In this document: positions 18,801 to 26,751 of the stretch, piece by piece | Layout: every line of letters begins with the position of its first letter | Position numbering within the stretch: the stretch's first letter is position 1 | Source of the DNA: Marinobacter qingdaonensis | GTDB taxonomy: Bacteria; Pseudomonadota; Gammaproteobacteria; Pseudomonadales; Oleiphilaceae | Assembly: GCF_034555935.1 (NCBI RefSeq) | Contig: NZ_JAYDCJ010000003.1 | Span: 992,001-1,056,000, forward strand | Reading direction: 5' to 3' | DNA: 64,000 nucleotides | Program-made: the position numbers and the translations under genes | The notes under the pieces: generated by a model | What the model was told of the DNA's origin: nothing | Databases searched by the model: none | The model's input: only the letters and a program-made list of their open reading frames with translations

Positions 18801-20246
18801 TCAGCGGATGAAGAACTTGTACACCATCTTGTGCGCGGCGGTGCCGTGCGGTGCGTACACGAACTTGCCGCTGTTGAACTTCTGCTTGGTAAAGATGGCG
18901 CGGTGGTGGGAGAAGGTCAGGAAGCCTTCCTTGCCGTGGTAGTGACCCATGCCGGAATCGCCGATGCCGCCGAACGGCAGGTCGTCCTGGGCCACGTGCA
19001 TCAGGGCGTCGTTGATGCACATGCCACCGGACAGGGTGTTGTTCACCACCTGTTGCTGCTGGGCCTTGTCGTAACCGAAGAAGTACAGGGCCAGCGGCCG
19101 CGGGCGGTCGTTGATGTAGTGCAGCGCCTCGTCCAGGTTGTGGTAGCTGACCACCGGCAACAGCGGGCCGAAGATCTCGTCCTGCATGACCTGCATGTCC
19201 GGGGTGGTGTTCAGGATCAGGGTCAGCGGGATCTTGCGGGTGCCGTCGCCGAGGTTTTCCCGGGCCGGATTGATCTCGAGGATCTCGGCGCCCTTGTTGC
19301 GGGCGTCTTCCAGGTAGCCCTGGAGGCGGTCGTACTGGCGCTCGTTGATGATCGCGGTGTAGTCGTCGTTGTCCCGCAGGCTCGGGTACATTTCCGAGAA
19401 CCGGGTGCGGAACTCGTCAACGAAGGCCTGGACCCGGTCCGCCGGGCACAGCACGTAGTCCGGTGCGACGCAGGTCTGGCCGGCGTTGAACGCCTTGCCG
19501 AAGGCAATGCGCTGGGCCGCGTCTTCCATGGGCACATCCGGGGAGACGATGGCCGGTGATTTGCCGCCCAGCTCCAGGGTAACCGGGGTCAGGTTTTCGG
19601 CCGCGGCCCGCATCACCAGCTTGCCCACCGAGGTGGAGCCGGTGAACAGCAGGTGGTCAAACGGCCGGGCGGAGAAATCTGCCGCCACATCGGCTTCACC
19701 GGTGATCACCGAGACCAGGTCCTCGGGGAAGGCCGCCTCGATGATTTCCTTGAACAGGGCCGAGGTGTGCGGGGTAAACTCGGACATCTTGACCATGGTC
19801 CGGTTGCCCGCGGCCAGTGACGCCACCAGCGGGCCAACGGCCAGGTACAGCGGGTAATTCCAGGGCACGATGACCCCGACCACGCCCTTGGGCTGGTAAT
19901 GCACCTTGTTGCTGGCGGGCTGGAACAGCACCGACACGTGGCGCTTGGACGGCTTCATCCAGTCACCCAGGTGCTTGAGGGTGTAGTTGATGCCCTGGAT
20001 CGAGGGCATGACCTCGGCAATCAGGGATTCGTCCCGGGAGCGACAGCTGAAGTCCCGGTCGATGGCGTCCAGCAGGCGATCCTGGTTGTTCAGCAGTGCG
20101 CGTTTCAGGCGTTTGAGGTTCTCCTGGCGCTCGGTCTGCGAGGGCATGGCGTTGTTGCGGAAGGCCTGCTTCTGGGCCTCGAACACCCGATGCGTGTGCT
20201 GGATCTGCTTCTTGCTTTCAGTGAGCTGGACGACAGTGGCACCCAT
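18801..20246 (-). CDS. calB: Aldehyde dehydrogenase, coniferyl-aldehyde dehydrogenase type
   Basis: A 481-residue NAD(P)-dependent aldehyde dehydrogenase. Motifs are the nucleotide-site VIVPWNYPLYLA, the catalytic base in ELGGKSPAIV, the nucleophilic cysteine in NAGQTCVAPDYVL, and the C-terminal LPFGGIGDSGMGHYHGKEGF. The absence of the usual N-terminal extension and the C-terminal SHHRAIF style match the CalB/Alkan-aldehyde group (ALDH3-like). It is the first gene of a three-gene operon. The ATG giving MGATVVQLTE was chosen; the reading frame continues 27 codons upstream into the regulatory region. The exact aldehyde is not deducible. Confidence 0.87.
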   Translation of the reverse strand: MGATVVQLTESKKQIQHTHRVFEAQKQAFRNNAMPSQTERQENLKRLKRALLNNQDRLLDAIDRDFSCRSRDESLIAEVMPSIQGINYTLKHLGDWMKPSKRHVSVLFQPASNKVHYQPKGVVGVIVPWNYPLYLAVGPLVASLAAGNRTMVKMSEFTPHTSALFKEIIEAAFPEDLVSVITGEADVAADFSARPFDHLLFTGSTSVGKLVMRAAAENLTPVTLELGGKSPAIVSPDVPMEDAAQRIAFGKAFNAGQTCVAPDYVLCPADRVQAFVDEFRTRFSEMYPSLRDNDDYTAIINERQYDRLQGYLEDARNKGAEILEINPARENLGDGTRKIPLTLILNTTPDMQVMQDEIFGPLLPVVSYHNLDEALHYINDRPRPLALYFFGYDKAQQQQVVNNTLSGGMCINDALMHVAQDDLPFGGIGDSGMGHYHGKEGFLTFSHHRAIFTKQKFNSGKFVYAPHGTAAHKMVYKFFIR

Positions 20247-20314
20247 GCTGTTCTCCCCAATACGCTGCGGCCTCGTGGGGGCGCAGTCGACTGTTTTGTA
20301 GGTGGCGAAAAAGT

Positions 20315-20327
20315 GTGCAATTTGCAC
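20315..20327. promoter_or_regulatory. Dyad upstream of aldehyde dehydrogenase operon
   Basis: GTGCAA-T-TTGCAC is a perfect 6-bp inverted repeat with a 1-nt centre, 69 bp upstream of the aldehyde dehydrogenase start. It is unrelated in sequence to the second dyad at 20341-20356, so it could bind another regulator. Confidence 0.4.
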
Positions 20328-20340
20328 TTGCGAGTATTAT

Positions 20341-20356
20341 TAGAGTATATACTCTA
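20341..20356. promoter_or_regulatory. Palindromic operator candidate for the divergent TetR regulator
   Basis: TAGAGTATATACTCTA is a perfect 16-bp palindrome, 20 bp before the TetR start and about 95 bp before the aldehyde dehydrogenase start. A further half-site GAGTAT lies at 20332-20337. Its placement between the divergent genes fits control of both by the TetR protein. Confidence 0.65.
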
Positions 20357-20375
20357 GTGAGTCAAGCGAGGGGCG

Positions 20376-21101
20376 ATGGCCGATCGGGCCATCCCGTCCC
20401 TGAAAACAACAACCGCCGGCACGTTTATGAAAACCAGAGACAAAATACTGCTCTCCAGCCTGGAGCTGTTCAACGAACGGGGCGAACGCAACGTCACCAC
20501 CAATCACATTGCGGCCCACCTGGCGATCTCGCCCGGGAATCTCTATTACCACTTCCGCAACAAGTCGGACATCATCTACGAGATCTTCCTGGAGTACGAG
20601 AAGCTGGTGGACTTCTACCTGAACATTCCGGAAGACCGGGCCATGACCCTCGACGACATGACCTTCTACCTGGAGTCGGTGTTCGATGGTCTGTGGAGCT
20701 ACCGGTTCTTCCACCGGGACCTGGAGTACCTGCTCGACAGCGATGCCCGGCTGCGGCGGGACTACCGGGAGTTCACCCAGCGGTGCCTGGCCGCCATCAG
20801 CCGCATTTTCGAGAAGCTGGCGGAGGCGGGCATCATCGAGCCGCAGTCGGAGAGCCTGAGGACCGCGATGTCCCTGAACGTCTGGCTGGTGATCACCAAC
20901 TGGATGGCGTTCCTGAAAACCGCCCACGCCGAGGAAACCTACGCCAAACTGACCCTGAACGAGCTGAAGCAGGGCATCTATCAGGTCCTGACCCTGGAGA
21001 TTCCGTACCTGACGCCGGCCTATCGGGAGCGGGTCATGGCCTTGCGCGAGAGCTACCGGCCGGCGTTGGCCGAGCCGTCGAGGGCGAGCGAACCGGTCTG
21101 A
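20376..21101 (+). CDS. TetR-family transcriptional regulator
   Basis: A 241-residue regulator. The helix-turn-helix is NVTTNHIAAHLAISPGNLYYHFRNKSDII at about residues 46-74, followed by a long C-terminal domain with a FFHRDLEYLLDSDARLRRDYREF segment that I recall in regulators annotated as TetR with the TetR_C_33-type region. It is divergent from the aldehyde dehydrogenase/GMC operon and is likely its repressor. Two starts are possible: this ATG has GAGGGG upstream, while a second ATG 51 bp later (MKTRDKILL) begins exactly at the usual family N-terminus but lacks a ribosome binding site. Confidence 0.87.
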   Translation: MADRAIPSLKTTTAGTFMKTRDKILLSSLELFNERGERNVTTNHIAAHLAISPGNLYYHFRNKSDIIYEIFLEYEKLVDFYLNIPEDRAMTLDDMTFYLESVFDGLWSYRFFHRDLEYLLDSDARLRRDYREFTQRCLAAISRIFEKLAEAGIIEPQSESLRTAMSLNVWLVITNWMAFLKTAHAEETYAKLTLNELKQGIYQVLTLEIPYLTPAYRERVMALRESYRPALAEPSRASEPV

Positions 21102-21258
21102 GGTAGGTATCGACCGAAAGAATTGGTTAAAAAATGATCGAATCGGGAACTTTTGCCGAGCCCGGTCGTCATAACCGGTGACGTAGGAAATCCGGACATT
21201 TCTTGCGTCTCCTGAGTTAGTTCTCAGGTTTTAGCACGTCGCAAACCCTGACGTTTCA
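21102..21258 (+). other. Non-coding stretch with hairpin, possible small RNA or long 3' UTR
   Basis: There is no credible gene between the TetR stop and the TRAP genes (295 bp). It contains a small stem CCTGAG/CTCAGG (21211-21228) followed by TTTT, and then the strong terminator at 21259-21288. This is either a long TetR 3' UTR with two hairpins or a small RNA ending at the terminator. I could not see a convincing promoter within it. Confidence 0.35.
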
Positions 21259-21288
21259 CCGGTCTGTCTCTGGCAGACCGGTTTTTTT
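21259..21288 (+). terminator. Intrinsic terminator
   Basis: CCGGTCTG, loop TCTCTGG, CAGACCGG, then seven T. It is 158 bp after the TetR stop and shields the TRAP operon promoter from read-through. Confidence 0.9.
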
Positions 21289-21315
21289 ATCCCCAATCCG
21301 GATACATTTTCGTGC

Positions 21316-21344
21316 TTGTCAGGCCCGCCGGTTTTCTCTAGACT
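21316..21344 (+). promoter_or_regulatory. Sigma-70 promoter of TRAP/gluconate operon
   Basis: TTGTCA, a 17-nt spacer, and TAGACT. The predicted transcription start would be about 7-8 nt further on, at the edge of the GntR-type palindrome, which is ideal for repression by occlusion. Confidence 0.65.
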
Positions 21345-21349
21345 CCGCA

Positions 21350-21365
21350 ATGTTACCGGTAACAT
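21350..21365. promoter_or_regulatory. GntR-type operator
   Basis: ATGTTACCGGTAACAT is a perfect 16-bp palindrome (18 bp including A/T flanks). It matches the gluconate repressor (GntR) operator that I know from Escherichia coli gluconate genes. It lies directly after the promoter at 21316-21344 and in front of a TRAP transporter, gluconokinase and LacI-family regulator cluster. Confidence 0.85.
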
Positions 21366-21396
21366 TTGCCGCTACAAAAACAACCAGGAGCCACGT

Positions 21397-22407
21397 ATGT
21401 TTACCCAACGTCTCGCCGCCGGCCTGCTTTCGGCCTCGTTCGCACTGCACGCCGCGGCTGCCGATTTCAACCTCAAGTTCCAGTCGTCCGACCCGTCCGG
21501 GGTCAAGAATTTCGAGATCCAGCTGCAGTGGGCGGATCGGGTCGAAACCATGACCGGTGGCCGGGTCAGCATCGATCTGCTGCCGGTTGGCAGCGTCGTC
21601 AGCCACACCGAAACCCTGGGCGCCATGAAGATGGGCGTGCTCGACGGTCACATCTCGGTCACCGGCTACTTTTCCGGCCAGGATCCCGCCTTCGGCCTGA
21701 TCGGCAACACCGTGGGCGCCTGGTCCAGCCCGGACCAGCTGATCGACTACATCAACCACGGCGGCGGCTACGAGCTGATGAACGAGCTCTACCAGCCCTA
21801 CGGCGTGAAGTTTGTCGGCGGTGGTGGCACCGGCCTGGAGTCCTTCGTGTCCAAGAAGCCGCTGAACAGTGTGGACGATCTGGCCGGGCTGAAAATGCGG
21901 GCGCCAGAGGGGCTGGTGCAGTCGGTGTTCGCCGCCGCGGGCGCGGCGCCGGTCAACCTGCCCGGCTCCGAGGTCTACACCGCACTCGGCAAAGGCGTGA
22001 TCGACGCCGCCGACTACACCGTGTTCTCCACCAACCACAACGCCGGCCTGCACGACATTGCCGCGCACCCGGTCTACCCCGGTTTCCATTCCCTGCCGCT
22101 GATCGAAATCGCCATGCGGTTGAAGACCTGGAACACCTTGCCGGAAGACATCCAGGCCATCCTGACCGTGTCGGCCCGGGATTTTGCCCAGGACATCAGC
22201 ACCCAGCTGGCCATGGCCGACAAGACCGCGGTCATGGAGGCGCGCGACAACCCGGAGATCACGGTGCACGACTGGTCCGCCGAGGAGCGCCGGAAGTTCC
22301 GGACCATCGCCCGAGACCAGTGGAAGGTGTACGCCGAACAGTCGCCCAACGCCGAGAAGGTGTACCGCTCGGTCACCGCCTACCTGGAGTCCCAGGGTCT
22401 GCTCTGA
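21397..22407 (+). CDS. dctP: TRAP transporter solute-binding protein (DctP family)
   Basis: A 336-residue periplasmic binding protein. It has a short signal peptide (LAAGLLSASFALHAAAA, cleavage near residue 21), then the DctP fold: ADRVETMTGGRVSIDLLPVG near the N-terminus and the hinge/ligand region LAGLKMRAPEGLVQSVFAAAGAAPVNLPGSEVYTALGKGVIDAADY, whose Arg and Asn normally bind the substrate carboxylate. CAGGAG precedes the ATG. It is first in an operon with dctQ, dctM, gluconokinase and a GntR-type regulator, so a sugar acid such as gluconate is the likely ligand. Confidence 0.92.
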   Translation: MFTQRLAAGLLSASFALHAAAADFNLKFQSSDPSGVKNFEIQLQWADRVETMTGGRVSIDLLPVGSVVSHTETLGAMKMGVLDGHISVTGYFSGQDPAFGLIGNTVGAWSSPDQLIDYINHGGGYELMNELYQPYGVKFVGGGGTGLESFVSKKPLNSVDDLAGLKMRAPEGLVQSVFAAAGAAPVNLPGSEVYTALGKGVIDAADYTVFSTNHNAGLHDIAAHPVYPGFHSLPLIEIAMRLKTWNTLPEDIQAILTVSARDFAQDISTQLAMADKTAVMEARDNPEITVHDWSAEERRKFRTIARDQWKVYAEQSPNAEKVYRSVTAYLESQGLL

Positions 22408-22443
22408 CCCTGAACCCTGTGCCCGTTTGCTAAGGAATTACTT

Positions 22444-22464
22444 CGGCCCCGGTCATCGGGGCCG
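22444..22464 (+). other. Intercistronic hairpin between dctP and dctQ
   Basis: CGGCCCCG, loop GTCAT, CGGGGCCG: a perfect 8-bp stem 36 nt after the dctP stop, without a T-run. Such hairpins commonly protect the 3' end of binding-protein mRNA, allowing more binding protein than membrane subunits. Confidence 0.6.
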
Positions 22465-22479
22465 GGGTTGGGAGTTGTT

Positions 22480-23058
22480 ATGCCTGCCGAACACGAACCC
22501 CTGCCGCCGGAGTCTGGCGATCTGGTGCCGGAGCCGGCCGAAGACGTCGGCTTTACCCGGCTCGACCGTGGCATTGTCTGGCTCGGAAAAAAGCTGAGCC
22601 TGGTGTTTGCCCTGATTGCCGTGGTGTCCCTGTACGAGATCGTCCGTCGCTATCTGTTCAATGCCCCGACCCTGTGGGTCCATGAGACGGTCACCTTTGC
22701 CGGCGCGACCCTGTTCGTGCTGGGCGGCCTGTACGCCCTGGCCACCGACAAGCACGTGCGCATTGTCCTGGTCTACGACTCGGTGTCGCCCCGCATCCAG
22801 CGCTGGTTGCGCATCGTTCATCACCTGCTGGGGTTGGCGTTCAGCAGCCTGCTGCTGTACGCCAGCTGGTTCATGGCCAAGGCGGCGGTGGTCGCGCCCT
22901 GGGGCGGCTGGCGCCTGGAGACGTCGGGGTCGGCCTGGAATCCGCCGTTTCCGGCGCTGTTGAAGGTGGTCATTTTCGTGGCCGTGGTGATCCTGACCCT
23001 GCAATTCCTGCTGCACCTGATTCGGGACCTGCGCAACAAGGAGCACCGCGATGTTTGA
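22480..23058 (+). CDS. dctQ: TRAP transporter small permease (DctQ family)
   Basis: A 192-residue inner-membrane protein with four hydrophobic helices (KLSLVFALIAVVSLYEIVRRY, TVTFAGATLFVLGGLYAL, HHLLGLAFSSLLLYASW, VVIFVAVVILTLQFLLHLI). The RRYLFNAPTLWVHE segment after helix 1 is characteristic of DctQ. A charged N-terminal tail of about 30 residues precedes helix 1. GGAG is 6 nt before the ATG. It overlaps dctM by 8 bp, implying translational coupling. Confidence 0.9.
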   Translation: MPAEHEPLPPESGDLVPEPAEDVGFTRLDRGIVWLGKKLSLVFALIAVVSLYEIVRRYLFNAPTLWVHETVTFAGATLFVLGGLYALATDKHVRIVLVYDSVSPRIQRWLRIVHHLLGLAFSSLLLYASWFMAKAAVVAPWGGWRLETSGSAWNPPFPALLKVVIFVAVVILTLQFLLHLIRDLRNKEHRDV

Positions 23059-24367
23059 ACTGGCTTCCCTGGGCATCGGCTACGGCAGTCTGCTGATGCT
23101 GGTGCTGCTGATTGTACTGCTGTTGACCGGCATGCAGCTGGCGTTCGCCACCGGCCTGGTGGCCCTGGTGTTCGCCCTGGGCTGGTTCGGCCCGGACGCG
23201 CTGCCGATCGTCAGCAGCCGGCTGTACAGCTTCATTGGCAACTACGTGTTCCTGGCGGTGCCGATGTTTGTGCTGATGGCCTCGTTGCTGGACCATTCCG
23301 GCATCGCCCGTGACCTGTTCGACGCCATGGCCCGGCTCGGTCGGCGCCTGCGCGGGGGCGTGGCGATCCAGACCCTGGTGGTCGCGGTCATCCTGGCCTC
23401 CATGTCCGGGGTGATTGGCGGTGAAACCGTGCTGCTCGGCATTCTGGCGCTGCCCCAGATGCTGCGCCTGGGTTACGACCGCAAGCTGGCGATCGGCACC
23501 ACCTGCGCCGGTGGCGCCCTGGGCACCATGTTGCCGCCGAGCATTGTCCTGATCATCTATGGCCTGACCGCCAACGTGTCCATCGGTGACCTGTTCAAGG
23601 GCGCGTTTGCCCCGGCCCTGCTGCTGGCGTTGCTGTACATGGGCTATGTCCTCATCCGGGTCTGGCTCAAGCCGGACATGGCCCCGCTGCCCTCGGATCA
23701 GGACCAGCCGGAGACCCCGGCGCCGAACTTCTTCAAGGCCCTGCTGTTCCCGATCCTGTCCGTGGTGGTGGTGCTGGGCAGCATCTATGGCGGCGTGGCC
23801 TCCGTTACCGAGGCCTCGGCCCTGGGTGTGGTCGGCATCGCCCTCAGCACCTGGGTGCGCGGCGAACTGTCCCTGGCCATGGTGCGCAAGGCCACCATTA
23901 GCACCCTGCGGGTATGCGGCATGATCATCTGGATCGGCATTGGCGCCACGGCGCTGGTCGGAGTCTACAACCTGATGGGCGGCATCGACTTCGTGCGCGA
24001 CATGGTGTTTGCGGTCAGCGGCGGTGACGGCTTGCTCACCATCCTGTTCATGATGCTGATCCTGCTGGTGCTGGGTATGTTTCTGGACTGGGTCGGCGTG
24101 GCCCTGCTGACCATGCCGATCTTCGTGCCCATCGTCATCGAGCTGGGCTACAGCCCGATCTGGTTTGGCGTGGTGTTCTGCATGAACATGCAGGTTTCCT
24201 TCTTGTCGCCGCCGTTCGGCCCGGCCGCCTTTTACCTGAAGACGGTGGCGCCCAAGGACATCAGCCTGGGCGAGATCTTCCGTTCCCTGATGCCGTTCAT
24301 CCTGCTGCAGATCCTGGCGCTCGGCCTGCTGATCGCCTTCCCGCAACTGGCACTATGGTGGCAATGA
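23051..24367 (+). CDS. dctM: TRAP transporter large permease (DctM family)
   Basis: A 438-residue inner-membrane transport subunit with about twelve helices. Family motifs seen are PMFVLMASLLDHSG, MSGVIGGETVLLGILALPQM, TTCAGGALGTMLPPSIVLIIYG, and near the end NMQVSFLSPPFGPAAFYLK. It performs sodium-coupled import of the solute delivered by DctP together with DctQ. Its start overlaps dctQ and its stop overlaps the beginning of gluconokinase, so the five genes probably form one transcript. Confidence 0.93.
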   Translation: MFELASLGIGYGSLLMLVLLIVLLLTGMQLAFATGLVALVFALGWFGPDALPIVSSRLYSFIGNYVFLAVPMFVLMASLLDHSGIARDLFDAMARLGRRLRGGVAIQTLVVAVILASMSGVIGGETVLLGILALPQMLRLGYDRKLAIGTTCAGGALGTMLPPSIVLIIYGLTANVSIGDLFKGAFAPALLLALLYMGYVLIRVWLKPDMAPLPSDQDQPETPAPNFFKALLFPILSVVVVLGSIYGGVASVTEASALGVVGIALSTWVRGELSLAMVRKATISTLRVCGMIIWIGIGATALVGVYNLMGGIDFVRDMVFAVSGGDGLLTILFMMLILLVLGMFLDWVGVALLTMPIFVPIVIELGYSPIWFGVVFCMNMQVSFLSPPFGPAAFYLKTVAPKDISLGEIFRSLMPFILLQILALGLLIAFPQLALWWQ

Positions 24368-24888
24368 TGACCGAGGCTCCAAAACTGGTGGTCATGGGGG
24401 TGTCCGGCTGCGGCAAGAGCCTGATCGGCTCCCTGCTGGCCCAGGCCCTGGGCGTGCCCTTCTTTGACGCCGACAGTTACCACAGCCAGGCCAACGTGGA
24501 GAAAATGGCCAACGGCATCCCCCTGACCGACGCCGACCGGGCCGGCTGGCTGGCCGATCTGGCCACCCTGATCGAGGCCCAGGAGGCGGGGCTGGTATTG
24601 GCCTGCTCGGCCCTGAAGCGCAACTACCGGGACCGGCTTCGGGCCGGTAACCCGGGTCTGCGCCTGGTGTACCTGCGCGGGGACTTTGACACCATCTGGG
24701 CCCGCCACGCCCGGCGCCAGGACCACTACTTCAATGGCCAGGCCATGCTGGAAAGCCAGTTCGGCTCGCTGGAGGAGCCGGCGCGGGACGAAGCGGTCAT
24801 TACCCTGGATGTCGAGGCCCGTCCCGACACCCTGGTGCAGCAATGCCTTGCGCAGCTGGGCCGGGCCAGGGAAGATGCCGATGGCTGA
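24355..24888 (+). CDS. gntK: Gluconokinase
   Basis: A 177-residue P-loop kinase that phosphorylates D-gluconate to 6-phosphogluconate. The Walker A motif is GVSGCGKS near residue 16; FFDADSYHSQANVEKMANGIPLTD and ACSALKRNYRDRLR are typical GntK segments. Overlap with dctM makes the start ambiguous: ATG at 24355, or the ATG pair at 24364/24367, of which the first forms ATGA with the dctM stop. The specificity gives the best clue that the upstream TRAP transporter carries gluconate. Confidence 0.9.
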   Translation: MVAMMTEAPKLVVMGVSGCGKSLIGSLLAQALGVPFFDADSYHSQANVEKMANGIPLTDADRAGWLADLATLIEAQEAGLVLACSALKRNYRDRLRAGNPGLRLVYLRGDFDTIWARHARRQDHYFNGQAMLESQFGSLEEPARDEAVITLDVEARPDTLVQQCLAQLGRAREDADG

Positions 24889-24939
24889 CATCACAGCCGG
24901 CGCGCCCCCAGGGGTGCCGCTGGCGATCAGGAAACAGGC

Positions 24940-25938
24940 ATGAGCAAGAAAAAACGTCCGACACTGCAGGATATCGCCGACCGGGTTGGCGCCACCAAGA
25001 TGACCGTGAGCCGCTGCCTGCGGGGCGCCGACAATGTGTCCGAGAAAATGCGCGAGCGCATCTTCGCCGAGGCCGAGGCGCTGGGCTACATCCCGAACCG
25101 GGCCCCGGACCTGTTGTCCAAGGCAAAAAGCCACGCCGTGGGCGTGTTGCTGCCCTCGCTCACCAACCAGGTGTTTGCCGACGTCATCAAGGGGGTGGAG
25201 TCGGTGACCGAACATGCCGGCTACCACCTGATGCTGGCGCACTACGGCTACAGCCCGGAGATCGAGGAGCGCAGCCTGTCCGCGCTGCTGTCCTACAACG
25301 TCGATGGCCTGATCCTGTCGGAAAGCCAGCACACCGAGCGCACCCTGAGGATGCTGGAAACCGCCGGGGTGCCGACGGTGGAGATCATGGACACCCACAG
25401 CCGGCCGTTCCAGCAGGCGGTGGGTTTCGACAACGTGCAGGCGGCCTATGACATGGTGCGGGAGATGATCCGCCGGGGCCGGCGGTCGATCGTGTACCTG
25501 GCGGTACGACTGGATGCCCGGACCCTGCAGCGGCAGGAGGGCTATGCCCGGGCCATGACCGAGGCGGGGTTGCAGCCGGTGACCCTGCGCAGCGAGCAGC
25601 GCTCTTCGTTCAGTGTCGGGGCCACCCTGTTGGCGCGCATCCTGGCGGAGAACCCGGACACCGACGCCATCTTCTGCACCAACGACGACGTCGCCATCGG
25701 CGCCTACTTCGAGTGCCAGCGCCGGGGAATCCAGGTGCCCGAGGCCATTGCCATCGCCGGTTTCCACGGCCATGACGTTGGCCAGGTGATGGTACCCCGG
25801 CTCGCCAGCGTCATTACCCCGAGGGAGGCGGTCGGCCAGCGTGCCGCCCAGGAGTTGCTGGCGCGCCTGTCGGGCCAGCCCCTGGAGACCACCAGCATCG
25901 ATCTGGGCTATCGCATCGAGTGCGGCGGCACCCTCTGA
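24940..25938 (+). CDS. gntR: LacI-family gluconate repressor
   Basis: A 332-residue regulator. The LacI helix-turn-helix is at the N-terminus (TLQDIADRVGATKMTVSRCLRG) with the hinge IPNRAPDLLSKAKSHAVGVLLP. A sugar-binding domain follows (LPSLTNQVFADVIKGVE, then IFCTNDDVAIGAYFECQRRG and IAGFHGHDVG). These features match GntR of the gluconate regulon. With the perfect GntR operator at 21350-21365 it most likely represses the whole operon, including itself, and is released by gluconate. Confidence 0.9.
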   Translation: MSKKKRPTLQDIADRVGATKMTVSRCLRGADNVSEKMRERIFAEAEALGYIPNRAPDLLSKAKSHAVGVLLPSLTNQVFADVIKGVESVTEHAGYHLMLAHYGYSPEIEERSLSALLSYNVDGLILSESQHTERTLRMLETAGVPTVEIMDTHSRPFQQAVGFDNVQAAYDMVREMIRRGRRSIVYLAVRLDARTLQRQEGYARAMTEAGLQPVTLRSEQRSSFSVGATLLARILAENPDTDAIFCTNDDVAIGAYFECQRRGIQVPEAIAIAGFHGHDVGQVMVPRLASVITPREAVGQRAAQELLARLSGQPLETTSIDLGYRIECGGTL

Positions 25939-25944
25939 CTGCCG

Positions 25945-26574
25945 TCAGTCGGCCGGCGCTTCCAGCCAGTCCGACAGGGCCTCCCGGCAGTCATCCACCC
26001 CGCGCTTGGAGGTGGCCGAGAACATGATCAGGTGTTGGACACAGCTGAATTCCTTCAGCTGCTTGGCAATGCCCAGCATCGCGGTTTTCGCCTGACCGAA
26101 TTTCAGCTTGTCGGCCTTGGTGGCCAGAATCATCAGGGCGAGGTTGTTATGCTCGCACCAATTCACCATCATTTGGTCGAAATCGGTCAGCGGGTGGCGG
26201 ATGTCCATCACCAGCACCAGGCCGCGCAGGCAGCGCCGGTCGTTCAGGTAGTGGCCCAGGTGCTGTTGCCAGTCGTCCTTCATGTTCCGTGACACCTTGG
26301 CGTAGCCGTAGCCGGGCAGGTCCACCAGGCGGCAGCCTTCGCGGTTAAGGGTGAAGAAGTTGATCAGCCGGGTCCGGCCCGGGGTCTTACTGGTGCGGGC
26401 CAGCTTGCCATTGGCGGTGATGGCATTCAGGGCGCTGGATTTGCCGGCGTTGGACCGGCCGGCGAAGGCCACTTCGGCACCGGAATCCGGCGGGCATTCG
26501 TCCAGCCGGGAGGCGCTGATGAGGAAGCGGGCACTGTTGAAAGACAGGGGTTTGGAACTCAGCTCAGGGTCCAC
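25945..26574 (-). CDS. engB: Ribosome biogenesis GTPase YsxC/EngB
   Basis: A 209-residue GTPase needed for late 50S assembly. G1 is GRSNAGKSS, the switch I region includes KTPGRTRLINFF, G3 is DLPGYG, G4 is TKAD and G5 is SATSK. The start is read as GTG (MDPELSSKPL) with AAGGA a little far upstream. It converges on gntR with a 6-bp gap and is divergent from the cytochrome c4 gene, the order I recall in Pseudomonas. Confidence 0.94.
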   Translation of the reverse strand: MDPELSSKPLSFNSARFLISASRLDECPPDSGAEVAFAGRSNAGKSSALNAITANGKLARTSKTPGRTRLINFFTLNREGCRLVDLPGYGYAKVSRNMKDDWQQHLGHYLNDRRCLRGLVLVMDIRHPLTDFDQMMVNWCEHNNLALMILATKADKLKFGQAKTAMLGIAKQLKEFSCVQHLIMFSATSKRGVDDCREALSDWLEAPAD

Positions 26575-26617
26575 AGCGGTTGGCTTTCCTTTGGATTTCA
26601 GTTATCGGGGATTAATG

Positions 26618-26623
26618 TATAAT
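26618..26623 (+). promoter_or_regulatory. Candidate -10 box for cytochrome c4 gene
   Basis: A perfect TATAAT preceded by TG, 129 bp upstream of the cytochrome c4 start. The -35 element is poor at the standard spacing, so an extended -10 type or activator-dependent promoter is possible. It would leave a long 5' leader. Confidence 0.45.
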
Positions 26624-26751
26624 GCTACACCAATTCCGGGCGGCGCGCCGAGCGCGACCGCTGTCAGCCCCGGTTTTGCGCCTGATTGGTCAGTGCCTGC
26701 CGGCTGCACGATGAAGAATACCCTTTATAAGATGAGAGAAGCGGAGCGAGC

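Noticed and set aside
22970..24346. A 458-codon minus-strand open frame opposite dctM
   Set aside because: It is a shadow of the dctM membrane protein, with no plausible domain.
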